Part shown: positions 35,832 through 45,929 of the stretch, in pieces
Numbering within the stretch: position 1 is the first letter of the stretch
How the letters are laid out: each line of letters begins with the position of its first letter
Origin: Roseibium sp. Sym1
Lineage (GTDB): Bacteria > Pseudomonadota > Alphaproteobacteria > Rhizobiales > Stappiaceae
Assembly: GCF_027359675.1 (NCBI RefSeq)
Contig: NZ_CP114786.1
Coordinates: 2,218,501 to 2,282,500, forward strand
DNA: 64,000 nt
Direction: 5' to 3'
The notes under the pieces: generated by a model
The model's input: only the letters and a program-made list of their open reading frames with translations
Databases searched by the model: none
Told to the model about the DNA's origin: nothing
Made by a program: the position numbers and the translations under genes

Positions 35832-36864
35832 CAGCCTGCTCGTCCGCCTGGCCGTTTGCGGCGTCAACATTGGCCGGTGCTCCCTCGATGACATCCTGCA
35901 GGACATAGACCGGTCGTTGCTTGGCTTCATTGAACAGCCGGGCGATATATTCTCCGATCATGCCGATCGACAGCAGCTGCACCCCGGAGAAAAACAGCAG
36001 CGCGACCATCAGCGACGCATAGCCGGGAACATCGATACCGCCAATGAGGACACGCAGCGTCAGATAGAGTGCGTAGGCGAAGGCGCCGACCGAGACCAGT
36101 GCCCCGCCGTAGAACCAGACCCTCAGCGGCAGTGTGGTGAAACCGGTCAGACCGTCGAGTGCGAAATTCCAGAGTTTCCAGTAGTTGAACTTGCCCGCGC
36201 CGGCTTTTCGCGGCGGCCGCTCGTAGGGAATGGCCATGGTCTGAAAGCCGACCCAGGCAAACAGTCCCTTCATGAAGCGATTGCGTTCCGGCAACTTCAT
36301 GAGCGCGTCGATCACGACCCTGTCGATCAGGCGGAAGTCGCCGGCGTTGGCGGGCATGTCGATATTGGCGAGCCGGTTGAACAGCCGGTAGAACATGCCC
36401 GCGGTCGAACGCTTCATCAGCGTGTCGGACGACCGGTCGACGCGCAGGCCATATACGACATCATAGCCGGCCCGCCATCCGTCCAGCATCTGGAGGATGA
36501 GTTCGGGCGGGTCCTGCAGGTCGGCATCGATGATGACCGCGATATCGCCTTTGGCCGCTTCCAGCCCGGCAGACAGGGCGGCTTCCTTGCCGAAATTGCG
36601 CGACAGGCCCAGGAGCCGTCCGGGCAGGCCGCCCGCCAGTTCTTGCGACAGGATCTCCGCGGTCCTGTCGCGGCTGCCGTCGTCGATGAATACATATTCG
36701 TAGGCCAGGCCGGTCTGGTTCAGCACCGGCCGCGTGGCCTCCAGGAAATGGGTGATCACGTCTTCTTCGTTGAAGACCGGCACAACGAGGCTCAGAAGCG
36801 GCGACTGGGGGCGCGTTGCCTGTCGCCGGTTCACGTAGATTTCAGTAGCGGATTTTGGCTGCAT
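35821..36864 (-). CDS. GtrB-type family 2 glycosyltransferase
   Basis: A 347-residue polyprenyl-phosphate sugar transferase. The cytoplasmic GT-A domain shows LSLVVPVFNEEDVITHFL, YVFIDDGSRDRTAEIL, ALSAGLEAAKGDIAVIIDAD (the DAD metal motif) and LQDPPELILQMLDGW; two membrane segments near the C-terminus (VWFYGGALVSVGAFAYALYL and GYASLMVALLFFSGVQLLS) anchor it. The probable reaction is transfer of glucose or a related sugar from UDP to undecaprenyl phosphate. It begins the cassette; a promoter should lie in the 229-bp gap before the radical SAM gene stop. Confidence 0.92.
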   Translation of the reverse strand: MQPKSATEIYVNRRQATRPQSPLLSLVVPVFNEEDVITHFLEATRPVLNQTGLAYEYVFIDDGSRDRTAEILSQELAGGLPGRLLGLSRNFGKEAALSAGLEAAKGDIAVIIDADLQDPPELILQMLDGWRAGYDVVYGLRVDRSSDTLMKRSTAGMFYRLFNRLANIDMPANAGDFRLIDRVVIDALMKLPERNRFMKGLFAWVGFQTMAIPYERPPRKAGAGKFNYWKLWNFALDGLTGFTTLPLRVWFYGGALVSVGAFAYALYLTLRVLIGGIDVPGYASLMVALLFFSGVQLLSIGMIGEYIARLFNEAKQRPVYVLQDVIEGAPANVDAANGQADEQADVR

Positions 36865-37093
36865 GGACCGTCAGGTTCTTGTGATATTCGGCGCAAACTG
36901 CCGGAAATGACACAAAAAGGCCAGTCATGTCTTTGCCCTGTCCTGAATTCCGTCGGGACGGAACGGGATCGCGGTGGGCGTTTCGATGGACTGGGACTGT
37001 CTCTCAGGTGGACTTTCCGGCGAAAGAGCCGCATTCACCTCCACGGCTCCACTCCAGCTTTCGCGAAAGAGACCTGATCTCAATAGATTGATT

Positions 37094-38872
37094 CTACTGT
37101 GCTTTTTCCAGTATCCCGCCATCCGCGCTTTTTGTTTTTTCCAAAATTTCCTTTTGCCGCCTGGCCTTGGCAACCGCTTCCCTGGAGGCGTCGTTGAGAT
37201 TGAAAATCTCCAGGTTCTCGGCCTCGGCGTCTTCCACCGGCTGGATCGCGAAATCGCTGTAGGTGGCATTCGCGGGATCCTTCTGGATCCGCTTGCGCAT
37301 CCTGTGCAGCTTCCAGCCATACAGGCCGAAGCGCAGGTATTTGGCGAGGCTTTCCATCGCGAAAGCAGGATAGTGAAGAACCGCGGGCCAGCGGCGGAAC
37401 CCGGGCCTGCGCTGATGGGGATCCTTGTAGCGGAAATACCCGCACTGTTGCGGATGAACGCCCTCGAACCGCATGGCACCGTAGATCTGCAGACAGAGGC
37501 GCCAGACGCGCACGGGCTTGATGCCATAGGCAACATTGCGGCGCATCAGCGTCTCGACATGCTCGTCGGTATAGTACCAGTCCCAGATGTCCCTGTAGGT
37601 CTTCTGCCAGATCTCCGGACTCATCAGCGGATGTTCACAGGTGGTGTGTTCCAGATCGTAGCGGTTGAGATCCGGGTCGAGCCAGGTGCCGCTTTCGTAG
37701 AGCTTCTGGTGGTCCTCCGATCCGGGGAGCGGGGTCAGCATCGTGAATTCGAGCATGTCGACGGGCAACTCCCGCTTGATGATCTCGATATCCCTGCGAA
37801 TGCTTTCGGGTGTGTCGTTCGGCAGGCCCATGATGAAGCCGGCATAGGTCATGATGCCGGCCTCTTTCCACAACTGGAACATCCTGCGGTATTCCGTGAT
37901 GCGGTTCTGGCCCTTTTTCATATGGGCGAGATTTTCCGGATTGATGCTCTCCAGCCCGATAAAGACGTGCGTGCAGCCCGCGCGGGCCGCCTTTGTGACA
38001 AAATTCGGCAGCCGGTGGGCAAGCGTGTCGATCTGGATCAGAAAGTGGATCCGGATACCGTCCTGCTCCTTCAGCTGGATGATCCGGTCGAAGATCGGTT
38101 CCCAGTTCTTGTTCCGGGCAAAATTGTCGTCGGTGATGAAGAAGGAGTGGATCCCCTGGGCATGGTTGGCCCGGATCAGATTTTCGATATCGTCCGCGTC
38201 CCGCCAGCGGGACTTGCGTCCCTGAACGTTGATGATCGTGCAGAAGGAACACTGGAAGGGGCACCCGCGCCCGGCATCGAAGGAAGACAGCTTGCCGTCA
38301 TATTTCCGCACGATGGCTTCCGGCAGGAGCGGCGGCACCTGGTGCTGCAGACCGGGCAGGTCGTTCATCACGTTGTATATCGGCTTCAGACTGTTTTGCG
38401 CGGCGTCGCGCAACAGGCTTTCGAAATGCTCCTCCGCCTCGCCCGCAAACAGGGTCACGCCCATGTCGAGAGCCTCTTGCAGGTCGGGCGGAATCTCCTT
38501 GAGCATCGACAGGCACCCGGACACATGAAATCCGCCCATGATGACGGTCACGTTCTCGCGCCGGAGCTGGCGGGCAATGTCGAGGGTCCGCGGATACTGG
38601 TTGGACTGTACGCCGGTAAGGCAGACGATCCCGCCATTGTCCTTCGTGTTCTTTATGATCTGGCCAAGCGGTACACGCATGGTCATCTCGTCATAGGCGT
38701 TGACCGATATTCGGGTGTCTTCACCGAGCACTTTGCGCTCTGCGCAATCCTGGGCGATCGAATAGAGACAGGCCATGGAGTTGGAAGGAATCCAGGCCTT
38801 CCACCACTGCAGGACATAACCGTCGTCATCGTAGTGGGACGGCTTGATGATCTCGATGTGAAACGTACCCAT
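37094..38872 (-). CDS. Radical SAM protein with B12-binding-like N-terminal domain
   Basis: A 592-residue enzyme of the B12-type radical SAM group. The N-terminal ~180 residues form a Rossmann-like domain (GIVCLTGVQSNQYPRTLDI, VTVIMGGFHVSGC), without the classic DxHxxG cobalamin motif. The radical SAM core has the cluster motif CPFQCSFC near residue 215, then FFITDDNFARN and FIGLESINPENLAHMKKG. The C-terminus adds ~150 unassigned residues, ending in a charged tail. Function is unknown; neighbouring genes suggest a role in lipid or surface-molecule modification, but this is guesswork. It is transcribed with the same orientation as the glycosylation and sulfotransferase genes. Confidence 0.85.
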   Translation of the reverse strand: MGTFHIEIIKPSHYDDDGYVLQWWKAWIPSNSMACLYSIAQDCAERKVLGEDTRISVNAYDEMTMRVPLGQIIKNTKDNGGIVCLTGVQSNQYPRTLDIARQLRRENVTVIMGGFHVSGCLSMLKEIPPDLQEALDMGVTLFAGEAEEHFESLLRDAAQNSLKPIYNVMNDLPGLQHQVPPLLPEAIVRKYDGKLSSFDAGRGCPFQCSFCTIINVQGRKSRWRDADDIENLIRANHAQGIHSFFITDDNFARNKNWEPIFDRIIQLKEQDGIRIHFLIQIDTLAHRLPNFVTKAARAGCTHVFIGLESINPENLAHMKKGQNRITEYRRMFQLWKEAGIMTYAGFIMGLPNDTPESIRRDIEIIKRELPVDMLEFTMLTPLPGSEDHQKLYESGTWLDPDLNRYDLEHTTCEHPLMSPEIWQKTYRDIWDWYYTDEHVETLMRRNVAYGIKPVRVWRLCLQIYGAMRFEGVHPQQCGYFRYKDPHQRRPGFRRWPAVLHYPAFAMESLAKYLRFGLYGWKLHRMRKRIQKDPANATYSDFAIQPVEDAEAENLEIFNLNDASREAVAKARRQKEILEKTKSADGGILEKAQ

Positions 38873-38962
38873 ACCGCCTGACCTCCGCTGGCGCGCAGGG
38901 GATGGCTATCCTCGGAAATGGCATTTCCGGTTTGTCGTTATTGTTGTTTCCGAGTACCCCTG

Positions 38963-38981
38963 CACGAGCTTGTTGCTCGTG
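38963..38981. other. Perfect hairpin between sulfotransferase and radical SAM genes
   Basis: CACGAGC ttgtt GCTCGTG is a perfect 7-bp stem with a 5-nt loop, 91 nt upstream of the radical SAM start and 113 nt past the sulfotransferase stop. No T-tract follows on either strand. It may be a transcript end or a leader structure. Confidence 0.4.
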
Positions 38982-39093
38982 ACGCACCGTAAAGGAAGCG
39001 CGGCGCCGACACAAGGAAACGTGTGCAATGCAGAAACGTCCTGTGCGGTAAGGCGCAAGCTGCCGTTCCGGTATCGTTTTGCCGGTCCTGGCC

Positions 39094-39777
39094 CTATAGC
39101 ATCTCGTAGTCGAACCAGAGGAAGTCGCGCTTGTAGATCTCGTTGATCTTGTCGATGTTTTCCCGGTTGTTGAGGATCTTGTCCTCGAACTGTCCGGACG
39201 GCTTGGACGTGTTCAACTTGGGCAGGCTGGACTTGGGGGTGAAGCCGAGCCGCGCCGACAGCTCCGCCTCGACATTGTCAAGGTTCTCGAAGCGGAAGAC
39301 CTGATCCGTGATCAGGCCGCCCTTGGGAGAAATCAGCCAGTCTATCTGGGGATTGGTCTGGGACAGGCCCCAGGAGTTGTAAGGTCCAACCGGCGGCCGC
39401 TTCATGTGAACGTCATCGAGAAACTTCTCAAAGGAAATCTGCTCGATCTTCTTTTTGTCCAGCATGTAGTTGTAGAGCGAAATCGCCCGCGTATAGGGAT
39501 TGCGCACGACGGCGAACTTGTAGGAGCTCCTGTTGTAGCGCCTTGAGACGATGCCCAGTTCCACAAGCGTTGCATAGTGATAGTGCCCGAAGGTGACCGC
39601 GCCGACATTCGGGAATGTCGGAACGGTCTTGCGGTCGAGCAGTTCTTCCATGCCGATCGCGTCACGCAGCCAGTTGAAAAATGACGTGCCCGCGGTCTTG
39701 GGGATCCAGATGAAACAGCATTTCGGCTGCCGCCGGTTCTTCAGGAAGAGCTGAGCCTTCTTCAGCGAGTGTCTCAT
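39094..39777 (-). CDS. Sulfotransferase family protein
   Basis: A 227-residue cytoplasmic or membrane-associated enzyme that should transfer sulfate from PAPS. The 5'-phosphosulfate loop IPKTAGTSFFNWLRD lies near residue 25 and the 3'-phosphate motif VVRNPYTRAISLYNYML near 95, both typical of the Sulfotransfer_2 (heparan/chondroitin-like) group. The ATG at 39777 gives the expected N-terminus a few residues before the loop; a longer frame overlaps the secA end and is implausible. The acceptor could be a cell-surface sugar. It is 29 nt from the secA stop in the same orientation, and read-through from secA is possible. Confidence 0.85.
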   Translation of the reverse strand: MRHSLKKAQLFLKNRRQPKCCFIWIPKTAGTSFFNWLRDAIGMEELLDRKTVPTFPNVGAVTFGHYHYATLVELGIVSRRYNRSSYKFAVVRNPYTRAISLYNYMLDKKKIEQISFEKFLDDVHMKRPPVGPYNSWGLSQTNPQIDWLISPKGGLITDQVFRFENLDNVEAELSARLGFTPKSSLPKLNTSKPSGQFEDKILNNRENIDKINEIYKRDFLWFDYEML

Positions 39778-39805
39778 AAAGGGTATCTGGATGTTGCCGC
39801 GGCAC

Positions 39806-42574
39806 TCAAACGAGAGCGCCGTGGCAGTGCTTGAATTTCTTGCCCGATCCGCAGGGACAGGCTTCGTTGCGGCCGACCTTGCCCCAGCTTGCGGGATTGT
39901 TCGGATCGCGCGCGGCGGCAGCGCCCTGCTGGCTGTCGGCAAGTGCCATCTCGTCTTCCCCGGTCAACGGGTTGATGTGATGGGGATGCATTTCGGGCTC
40001 ATCCGGCATTTGCGGCGGCTGCTCGGTCACCAGTTCCACGCGCAGCAGCTGGGCCGTTGTCATCTGGCGCAGTTGCGCGAGCATGGATTCGAACAGCGTG
40101 AAGGCCTCTGTCTTGTACTCCTGGAGAGGATCCCGCTGGGCGTAGCCGCGGAAGGCGACCACGGAGCGCAGGTGATCGAGATTGGCCAGGTGCTCGCGCC
40201 AGAGGTTGTCGAGCGTCTGCAGGAGGATCGCCTTTTCCACCTGCCGCATGATGTCCGGTGAATATTTGGCGACCTTCTGGGCCATGGTCTCGTCGGCGGC
40301 CTTGCGCAGACGGTCCTTGACCTCCTCGTCGGCAATGCCTTCCTCGGCGGCCCAGTCCTTGATCGGCAGGTCGAGGTTGAGATATTTCTTCACCTCTTCC
40401 TGCAGGCCGTCCGTGTCCCATTGTTCCGGGTAGGCGCGCTCCGGGATGTGGTTGGAGACCAGGTCCTCGACAACGTCCTGGCGCATGTCGCTGACCGCGT
40501 CCTGGATGGCATCGCTGTCCATCAGTTCGATACGCTGGTCGAAGACGACCTTGCGCTGGTCGTTCATCACGTCGTCGAACTTGAGCAGGTTCTTGCGGAT
40601 GTCGAAGTTGCGTGCCTCGACCTTCTGCTGCGCCTTTTCCAGCGCCTTGTTGATCCAGGGGTGGATGATCGCCTCGCCTTCTTCGAGGCCGAGCTTCTGC
40701 AGCATGGAATCCATGCGCTCGGAACCGAAGATGCGCATCAGGTCATCCTGCAGCGACAGGAAGAACTTCGAATGGCCCGGGTCGCCCTGACGGCCGGAGC
40801 GGCCGCGCAGCTGGTTGTCGATACGGCGGCTTTCGTGGCGCTCGGTGCCGATCACGTATAGGCCGCCCGCGGCCAGCGCCTTTTGCTTGAGCGCCTCGAC
40901 TTCGTCCCGGATGGCGGCTTCCCGTGCGCTGCGTTCAGCGCCTTCCGGCATCTCGCCCAGTTCCATCTCGATCTGCATGTCGGCGTTGCCGCCGAGCTGG
41001 ATGTCCGTGCCGCGGCCGGCCATGTTGGTGGCAATGGTCACGGCACCCGGCAGACCTGCCTGGGCGACGATGAAGGCTTCCTGCTCGTGATAGCGGGCAT
41101 TGAGGACGGCGAAGGCCTTGGTCTTGCCGTCATCTGTTTTCTGGGCGGCGGCAAATGCGGCCGGGTCGCTGAGATCGATCTGCTTGTAGCCGTGCTTTTT
41201 CAGCATTTCGGCAAGCATCTCGGATTTTTCGATGGACGTCGTGCCGACCAGAACCGGTTGTCCGCGTTCCTTGCAGTCGTCGATCAGCGTGACGATGGCG
41301 TTGAACTTCTCCTGGACGGTCCGGTAGACCTCGTCGTCGTCATCGATCCGGCTGACCGGCATGTTGGTCGGGATCTCGACCACGTCCAGCTTGTAGATGT
41401 CGGCGAATTCGTCCGCTTCCGTCGACGCCGTGCCGGTCATGCCGGCCAGCTTGTCATACATGCGGAAATAGTTCTGGAACGTGATCGAGGCGAGCGTCTG
41501 GTTCTCCGGCTGGATATGGGCCTTTTCGCGGGCTTCCAGGGCCTGGTGAAGGCCTTCCGAGAAGCGGCGGCCCGGCATCATGCGGCCGGTGAACTCGTCA
41601 ATGATGACGACTTCGCCATTGCGGACGATGTAGTCCTTGTCGCGCTGAAACAGCTTGTGCGCCTTCAGCGCCTGCTGCAGGTGGTGCACGACCGAGACGT
41701 TTTCCACGTCATAAAGGGAATCGCCCTTCAGCAGGCCGGCTTCGCTCAGCAGGCCTTCGAGCTTTTCGTTGCCCGCCTCGGTGAAGGTGGCCGAACGCGC
41801 CTTTTCGTCGAGCTCGTAATCCTCTTCGGTCAGGTTCGGAATGAACGCGTCGACCGTGTTGTAGAATTCGGAGCGGTCTTCCAGCGGACCGGAGATGATC
41901 AGCGGGGTACGGGCTTCGTCGATCAGGATCGAGTCGACCTCGTCAACGATCGCATAGGCATGTTCACGCTGAACCATCGACGCCCGGTCGTGCTTCATGT
42001 TGTCGCGGAGGTAGTCGAAGCCGAATTCGTTGTTGGTGCCGTAGGTCACGTCCGCTGCATAGGCCGCACGGCGTTCCTCGTCGCTGAGGCCGTGGGTGAT
42101 GCAGCCGACGGTCAGGCCGAGAAACCTGTAAACCTGGCCCATCCACTCGCTGTCGCGCTGCGCCAGATAATCGTTCACGGTCACCACGTGAACGCCCCGG
42201 CCGGTCAGGGCGTTGAGATAGACCGGCGCCGTTGCCACCAGCGTCTTGCCCTCACCGGTGCGCATTTCGGCGATCTGGCCGGAATTCAGCACCATGCCGC
42301 CGATCAGCTGCACATCGTAGTGGCGCTGGCCGAGAGCACGACGGGCGGCCTCGCGGACTGTTGCGAAGGCCGGGACAAGAAGATCGTCGAGTTTCGCGCC
42401 GTTTTTCAGCTGGGTCCGGAATTCGTCGGTGCGGGCCCTGAGGGCCTCGTCCGACAACGCCTGAACTTCCGGTTCGAGGGCGTTGATCTGTTCGACCCCT
42501 GCCCGAAATGTCTTTACCTTCCGGTCGTTCGCCGAACCGAAAATCTTACGTGCTAAAGCGCCAAGGCCAGCCAT
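39806..42574 (-). CDS. secA: Preprotein translocase ATPase SecA
   Basis: ATP-driven motor of the Sec export pathway. The 922-residue protein has the helicase/ATPase start ([35 protein letters not shown]), [19 protein letters not shown], the IRA1/arm region ([16 protein letters not shown]) and the zinc-binding C-terminal tail [14 protein letters not shown] that contacts SecB. Length is normal for alphaproteobacteria. The ATG at 42574 has GGAAGGA upstream; an 18-residue longer reading is not supported. It is divergent from the parvulin-type foldase gene. Confidence 0.98.
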   Translation of the reverse strand: MAGLGALARKIFGSANDRKVKTFRAGVEQINALEPEVQALSDEALRARTDEFRTQLKNGAKLDDLLVPAFATVREAARRALGQRHYDVQLIGGMVLNSGQIAEMRTGEGKTLVATAPVYLNALTGRGVHVVTVNDYLAQRDSEWMGQVYRFLGLTVGCITHGLSDEERRAAYAADVTYGTNNEFGFDYLRDNMKHDRASMVQREHAYAIVDEVDSILIDEARTPLIISGPLEDRSEFYNTVDAFIPNLTEEDYELDEKARSATFTEAGNEKLEGLLSEAGLLKGDSLYDVENVSVVHHLQQALKAHKLFQRDKDYIVRNGEVVIIDEFTGRMMPGRRFSEGLHQALEAREKAHIQPENQTLASITFQNYFRMYDKLAGMTGTASTEADEFADIYKLDVVEIPTNMPVSRIDDDDEVYRTVQEKFNAIVTLIDDCKERGQPVLVGTTSIEKSEMLAEMLKKHGYKQIDLSDPAAFAAAQKTDDGKTKAFAVLNARYHEQEAFIVAQAGLPGAVTIATNMAGRGTDIQLGGNADMQIEMELGEMPEGAERSAREAAIRDEVEALKQKALAAGGLYVIGTERHESRRIDNQLRGRSGRQGDPGHSKFFLSLQDDLMRIFGSERMDSMLQKLGLEEGEAIIHPWINKALEKAQQKVEARNFDIRKNLLKFDDVMNDQRKVVFDQRIELMDSDAIQDAVSDMRQDVVEDLVSNHIPERAYPEQWDTDGLQEEVKKYLNLDLPIKDWAAEEGIADEEVKDRLRKAADETMAQKVAKYSPDIMRQVEKAILLQTLDNLWREHLANLDHLRSVVAFRGYAQRDPLQEYKTEAFTLFESMLAQLRQMTTAQLLRVELVTEQPPQMPDEPEMHPHHINPLTGEDEMALADSQQGAAAARDPNNPASWGKVGRNEACPCGSGKKFKHCHGALV

Positions 42575-42843
42575 GTGGCGGTCCTTCCCTAAAGGGCGGC
42601 GCCAACTGGCATTCCGGCGCCTGCCCATGAAATCGTCTCAATTGCTGTCCACGTTGCCGCCAAGCGCAACGCGCTGGCCGGTGAACGCGGCCGAAAAGAT
42701 GCCATCCCGGCCTGAAAGCCAGAACGCTCGACAGATAAGAGGGGGCTGAATGCTTGTCAACGCCGCTGGAATGCGCAAAGTAGCGACGCCCTCCTTCGAG
42801 CGGGGGCTGAAAGAATACCATTCCGATAGGTAAAGGACTTCTC

Positions 42844-43722
42844 ATGTTCCGAATTTCGATGCGCAGGCCGGCCCAGGCGCTTGCCGTTTCCTTCCTGGCC
42901 CTGACGCTCGGATCCGCCTCGTTGTCCGCGCAAGAGCCCGGCGATGTCGTTGCCAAGGTCGGCGACGCGGAAATCACGGAAGCCGATATGGCATTTGCCG
43001 CCCAGGATCTCGGCCAGGAATTGCAGCGTTTTCCGCCGACCCAGTGGCGCAAGCTGCTGCTTGACGTGATGATCGATATGGAATTGATGGCGCACGCGGC
43101 CCGTGAAGCCGGTCTCGACAAGGATCCGGACTTCCAGAAGCAGCTGGAATTCCTGCAGCTTCGGGCCCTGCGCAATGCGTATCTGGGTCAGAAAATCAAC
43201 GCCGATATCTCGGAAGAAGATCTCAAGGCGGCCTATGACAAGGAATTCGCGGATTTCGAAGGCGCTGAGGAACTCAACGCCAGTCACATCCTGGTGAAGG
43301 AAAAGGCGGAAGCCGAGGAAATCATCAAGCAGCTCGACGAGGGCGCGGATTTCGCCGAGCTGGCGCGTGAAAAATCGACCGGCCCCTCGGGCCCGAACGG
43401 TGGCAACCTCGGCTATTTCGCCAAGGGCCAGATGGTCAAGCCGTTCGAGGATGCAGCGCTTGCCCTGGAGACCGGTTCCTATACGAAGGAGCCTGTGGAG
43501 ACCCAGTTTGGCTGGCATGTCATCCGGTTGGACGACAAGCGCCGCCAGGACAAGCCGAGCCTGGAAGATGTTGCCCAGGGCCTGCGTCAGCAGCTGATGC
43601 GTGAAGCCTATGATGCGCGCATGGCCGAGCTCAAGGACAAGGTCGCCATCGAGATTATCGATGAGGACCTTGCGAAGGCGGAAAACGCCGGAGACGCACC
43701 GGCAACCGAAGCCACCGAATAA
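42844..43722 (+). CDS. Parvulin-type peptidyl-prolyl isomerase, exported
   Basis: A 292-residue periplasmic foldase. A signal peptide (FRISMRRPAQALAVSFLALT, cleavage near SLSAQ) is followed by an N-terminal SurA-like helical part (VVAKVGDAEITEADMAFAAQ) and a PpiC rotamase domain (ASHILVKEKAEAEEII, FAELAREKSTGPSGPNGGNL, YFAKGQMVKPFEDAAL, ETQFGWHVIRLDD). It should help exported outer-membrane proteins fold. The ATG has AAAGGA upstream. It is divergent from secA and followed by a strong terminator, so it is transcribed alone. Confidence 0.92.
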   Translation: MFRISMRRPAQALAVSFLALTLGSASLSAQEPGDVVAKVGDAEITEADMAFAAQDLGQELQRFPPTQWRKLLLDVMIDMELMAHAAREAGLDKDPDFQKQLEFLQLRALRNAYLGQKINADISEEDLKAAYDKEFADFEGAEELNASHILVKEKAEAEEIIKQLDEGADFAELAREKSTGPSGPNGGNLGYFAKGQMVKPFEDAALALETGSYTKEPVETQFGWHVIRLDDKRRQDKPSLEDVAQGLRQQLMREAYDARMAELKDKVAIEIIDEDLAKAENAGDAPATEATE

Positions 43723-43745
43723 GGCGACGCACCGCTGAGATCCGG

Positions 43746-43776
43746 AACCCGGCAGCTCCCCGCTGCCGGGTTTTTT
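43746..43776 (+). terminator. Rho-independent terminator after the foldase gene
   Basis: AACCCGGCAGC / GCTGCCGGGTT makes an 11-bp perfect stem with a 5-nt loop, followed by TTTTTT, 23 nt after the stop. Confidence 0.93.
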
Positions 43777-43859
43777 GCTGGCCGGATCCGCAGGCCATTG
43801 CGGCCCCAAAAAACATGCTCTAGAGACTCCTTGTTCTCTTTCTGACCGGGACTGCTTCG

Positions 43860-45101
43860 ATGTCGACGACCGTTTCCCCCCTTGCGCCCGCTTCCTATCC
43901 GGACATGCCGGAGATCAGGGGCGTTGCCTTTGCCACCGCATCGGCGGGGATCAAGTACAAGGGCCGGACGGATGTTCTGCTGGCCACCGTGGCCGAAGGC
44001 ACGTCGGTCGCGGGTGTCTTCACAAAATCAAGGTGTTCCTCCGCTCCGGTGGACTGGTGCAAGGACCGTATCGGCGGCGGAACGGCGCGGGCGCTGCTGG
44101 TCAATTCCGGCAATGCCAACGCCTTCACCGGCAAGAGGGGCAAGGCGGCCGTTGAGTTGTCCGCACAGATCGTGTCCGGGGCGCTTGGTTGTCCGGACAG
44201 CGAGATCTTCCTGGCATCGACCGGGGTGATCGGGGAGCCGCTTCCGGCCGAAAAGTTTTCCGGCGTGGTCGATGCGCTGGAGGCGGACCAGGGCAGCGCG
44301 TCCTGGCTCGATGCCGCCAGGGCGATCATGACCACGGACACATATCCCAAGGTGGCGACGGCCACCGTCGAACTCGACGGTGTCACGGTCTCCATCAACG
44401 GGATTGCCAAGGGCGCGGGCATGATCGCGCCGGACATGGCGACGATGCTGTCCTTTATCTTCACCGACGCCCCGATCGCGCCGGCCGTGCTGCAGGCGCT
44501 GTTGAGCGGCGAGGTGGACGGCAGTTTCAACGCTGTCACCGTCGACAGCGACACATCCACGTCCGACACGGTCCTGCTCTTTGCCACGGGAACCGCCACG
44601 GAGAACGGTGTCGATCCGGTGAACGCGCTTGACGATCCGCGGGTGGACATATTGCGGGCGGCGCTCGCGGACGTGATGGTCGATCTTGCCCACCAGATTG
44701 TCCGCGACGGCGAAGGAGCCCGGAAATTCGTCGAAGTGCGCGTGGACGGCGCCGAAAGCGATGCCTCGGCGAAGAAAATTGCGCTGTCGATTGCCAATTC
44801 CCCCCTCGTCAAGACGGCTGTCGCCGGCGAGGACGCCAATTGGGGACGTGTCGTCATGGCGGTCGGCAAGGCCGGGGAACCCGCGGACCGCGACCGGCTC
44901 GCCATCTGGTTCGGCGACGTGCGGGTGGCCGTGGAAGGAGAACGGGACCCGGACTACAGCGAGGCGGCAGCTTCCGCCGTCATGAAGGAGGACGAGATCG
45001 TCATCCGGGTGGATCTCGGTCTGGGATCCGGACAGGCCTCGGTCTGGACCTGCGATCTCACCAAGGAATATGTCGCCATCAACGGTGACTACCGCAGCTG
45101 A
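43860..45101 (+). CDS. argJ: Bifunctional glutamate N-acetyltransferase / ornithine acetyltransferase
   Basis: Cycles the acetyl group in arginine synthesis by moving it from N-acetylornithine to glutamate, and may also use acetyl-CoA. The 413-residue precursor self-cleaves before the Thr in [14 protein letters not shown] (Thr195), giving alpha and beta chains. Other family segments: [27 protein letters not shown] and [10 protein letters not shown], ending in [13 protein letters not shown]. No signal peptide. A mutT gene follows 100 nt later on the same strand. Whether it is mono- or bifunctional is not visible by eye. Confidence 0.96.
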   Translation: MSTTVSPLAPASYPDMPEIRGVAFATASAGIKYKGRTDVLLATVAEGTSVAGVFTKSRCSSAPVDWCKDRIGGGTARALLVNSGNANAFTGKRGKAAVELSAQIVSGALGCPDSEIFLASTGVIGEPLPAEKFSGVVDALEADQGSASWLDAARAIMTTDTYPKVATATVELDGVTVSINGIAKGAGMIAPDMATMLSFIFTDAPIAPAVLQALLSGEVDGSFNAVTVDSDTSTSDTVLLFATGTATENGVDPVNALDDPRVDILRAALADVMVDLAHQIVRDGEGARKFVEVRVDGAESDASAKKIALSIANSPLVKTAVAGEDANWGRVVMAVGKAGEPADRDRLAIWFGDVRVAVEGERDPDYSEAAASAVMKEDEIVIRVDLGLGSGQASVWTCDLTKEYVAINGDYRS

Positions 45102-45201
45102 TCGCCTGCGGCTTCGTTCCAGGCTTCGCAGTTCTGACGGTGCTTTCGCAAATACACTTAACGCGGCGTTACGCGGCCGCTTCGAATTCGGACACTTGCT
45201 T

Positions 45202-45603
45202 ATGACCAAGATCGTGCTCGTCGCGGCCTGCGCCCTTGTCGATGTCGACGGCCGCATTCTGCTGGCTCAACGACCGGAAGGGAAATCCATGGCGGGTCTT
45301 TGGGAATTTCCCGGTGGCAAGGTCGAGGCGGGTGAGCGGCCCGAGGAGACATTGATCCGGGAACTGCACGAGGAGCTCGGCATAGAAGTTAACGAAGCGT
45401 GTCTGGCTCCGCTCACTTTCGCCAGTCATTCTTACGAAGATTTTCACCTACTTATGCCACTTTTCATCTGTCGTAGATGGGGTGGTATCCCGCATGGACG
45501 CGAAAATCAGGCGTTGAAGTGGGTGCGTGCTGCCAGGCTGAGGGACTATCCGATGCCGGCGGCCGACGAACCGCTCATCCCTCATCTGCAGGAAGCCGTT
45601 TGA
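45202..45603 (+). CDS. mutT: Nudix hydrolase MutT (8-oxo-dGTP diphosphatase)
   Basis: Removes oxidised guanine nucleotides from the precursor pool. The 133-residue protein has VDVDGRILLAQRPEGKSMAG and WEFPGGKVEAGERPEETLIR, followed by ELHEELGIEV, a complete Nudix box (G-x5-E-x7-REU-x-EE-x-G-U). The ATG at 45202 matches family starts; longer frames overlap argJ. Its synteny with argJ is common in Hyphomicrobiales. Confidence 0.93.
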   Translation: MTKIVLVAACALVDVDGRILLAQRPEGKSMAGLWEFPGGKVEAGERPEETLIRELHEELGIEVNEACLAPLTFASHSYEDFHLLMPLFICRRWGGIPHGRENQALKWVRAARLRDYPMPAADEPLIPHLQEAV

Positions 45604-45632
45604 CGCCGTGATGTCATGCCTGCGGGCAGGGA

Positions 45633-45872
45633 GTGTTCGATTTGAAAACCGGGCCGATCGATTTTAGACCCGCCAGACGTCTTGTTCTGCGCTTCCTGCA
45701 TGACGAACGCGGCGCCACCGCCATGGAATATGGCATGATCGTCGCCATTATCGGTATCATTATCATCGCGGGTTTCGGCGCGATCGGCGAGACCTTGCGG
45801 GACGACGTGTTCGGCGCGGTCGTGAGCACGCTCGACGCCGTTCTGGCGACAGATGGCGGCAGCGGCGGCTAG
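45633..45872 (+). CDS. Flp family type IVb pilin, orphan
   Basis: A 79-residue prepilin. The prepilin-peptidase site is in DERGATAMEYG: cleavage after G leaves ATAMEYG with Glu at +5 and Tyr at +6, the Flp hallmark. A hydrophobic helix (MIVAIIGIIIIAGFGAI) and a short C-terminus (ending GGSGG) follow. The leader of about 28 residues is longer and more basic than most. The start is a GTG at 45633 with AGGGA just upstream. No tad/cpa pilus genes are nearby, so it must work with machinery elsewhere, or be unused. Confidence 0.85.
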   Translation: MFDLKTGPIDFRPARRLVLRFLHDERGATAMEYGMIVAIIGIIIIAGFGAIGETLRDDVFGAVVSTLDAVLATDGGSGG

Positions 45873-45929
45873 GCTGTCGTGACAAAGTAACGACCGGCAT
45901 CGTTGGAGCCAGCCGGCATCCCTTCCTCC

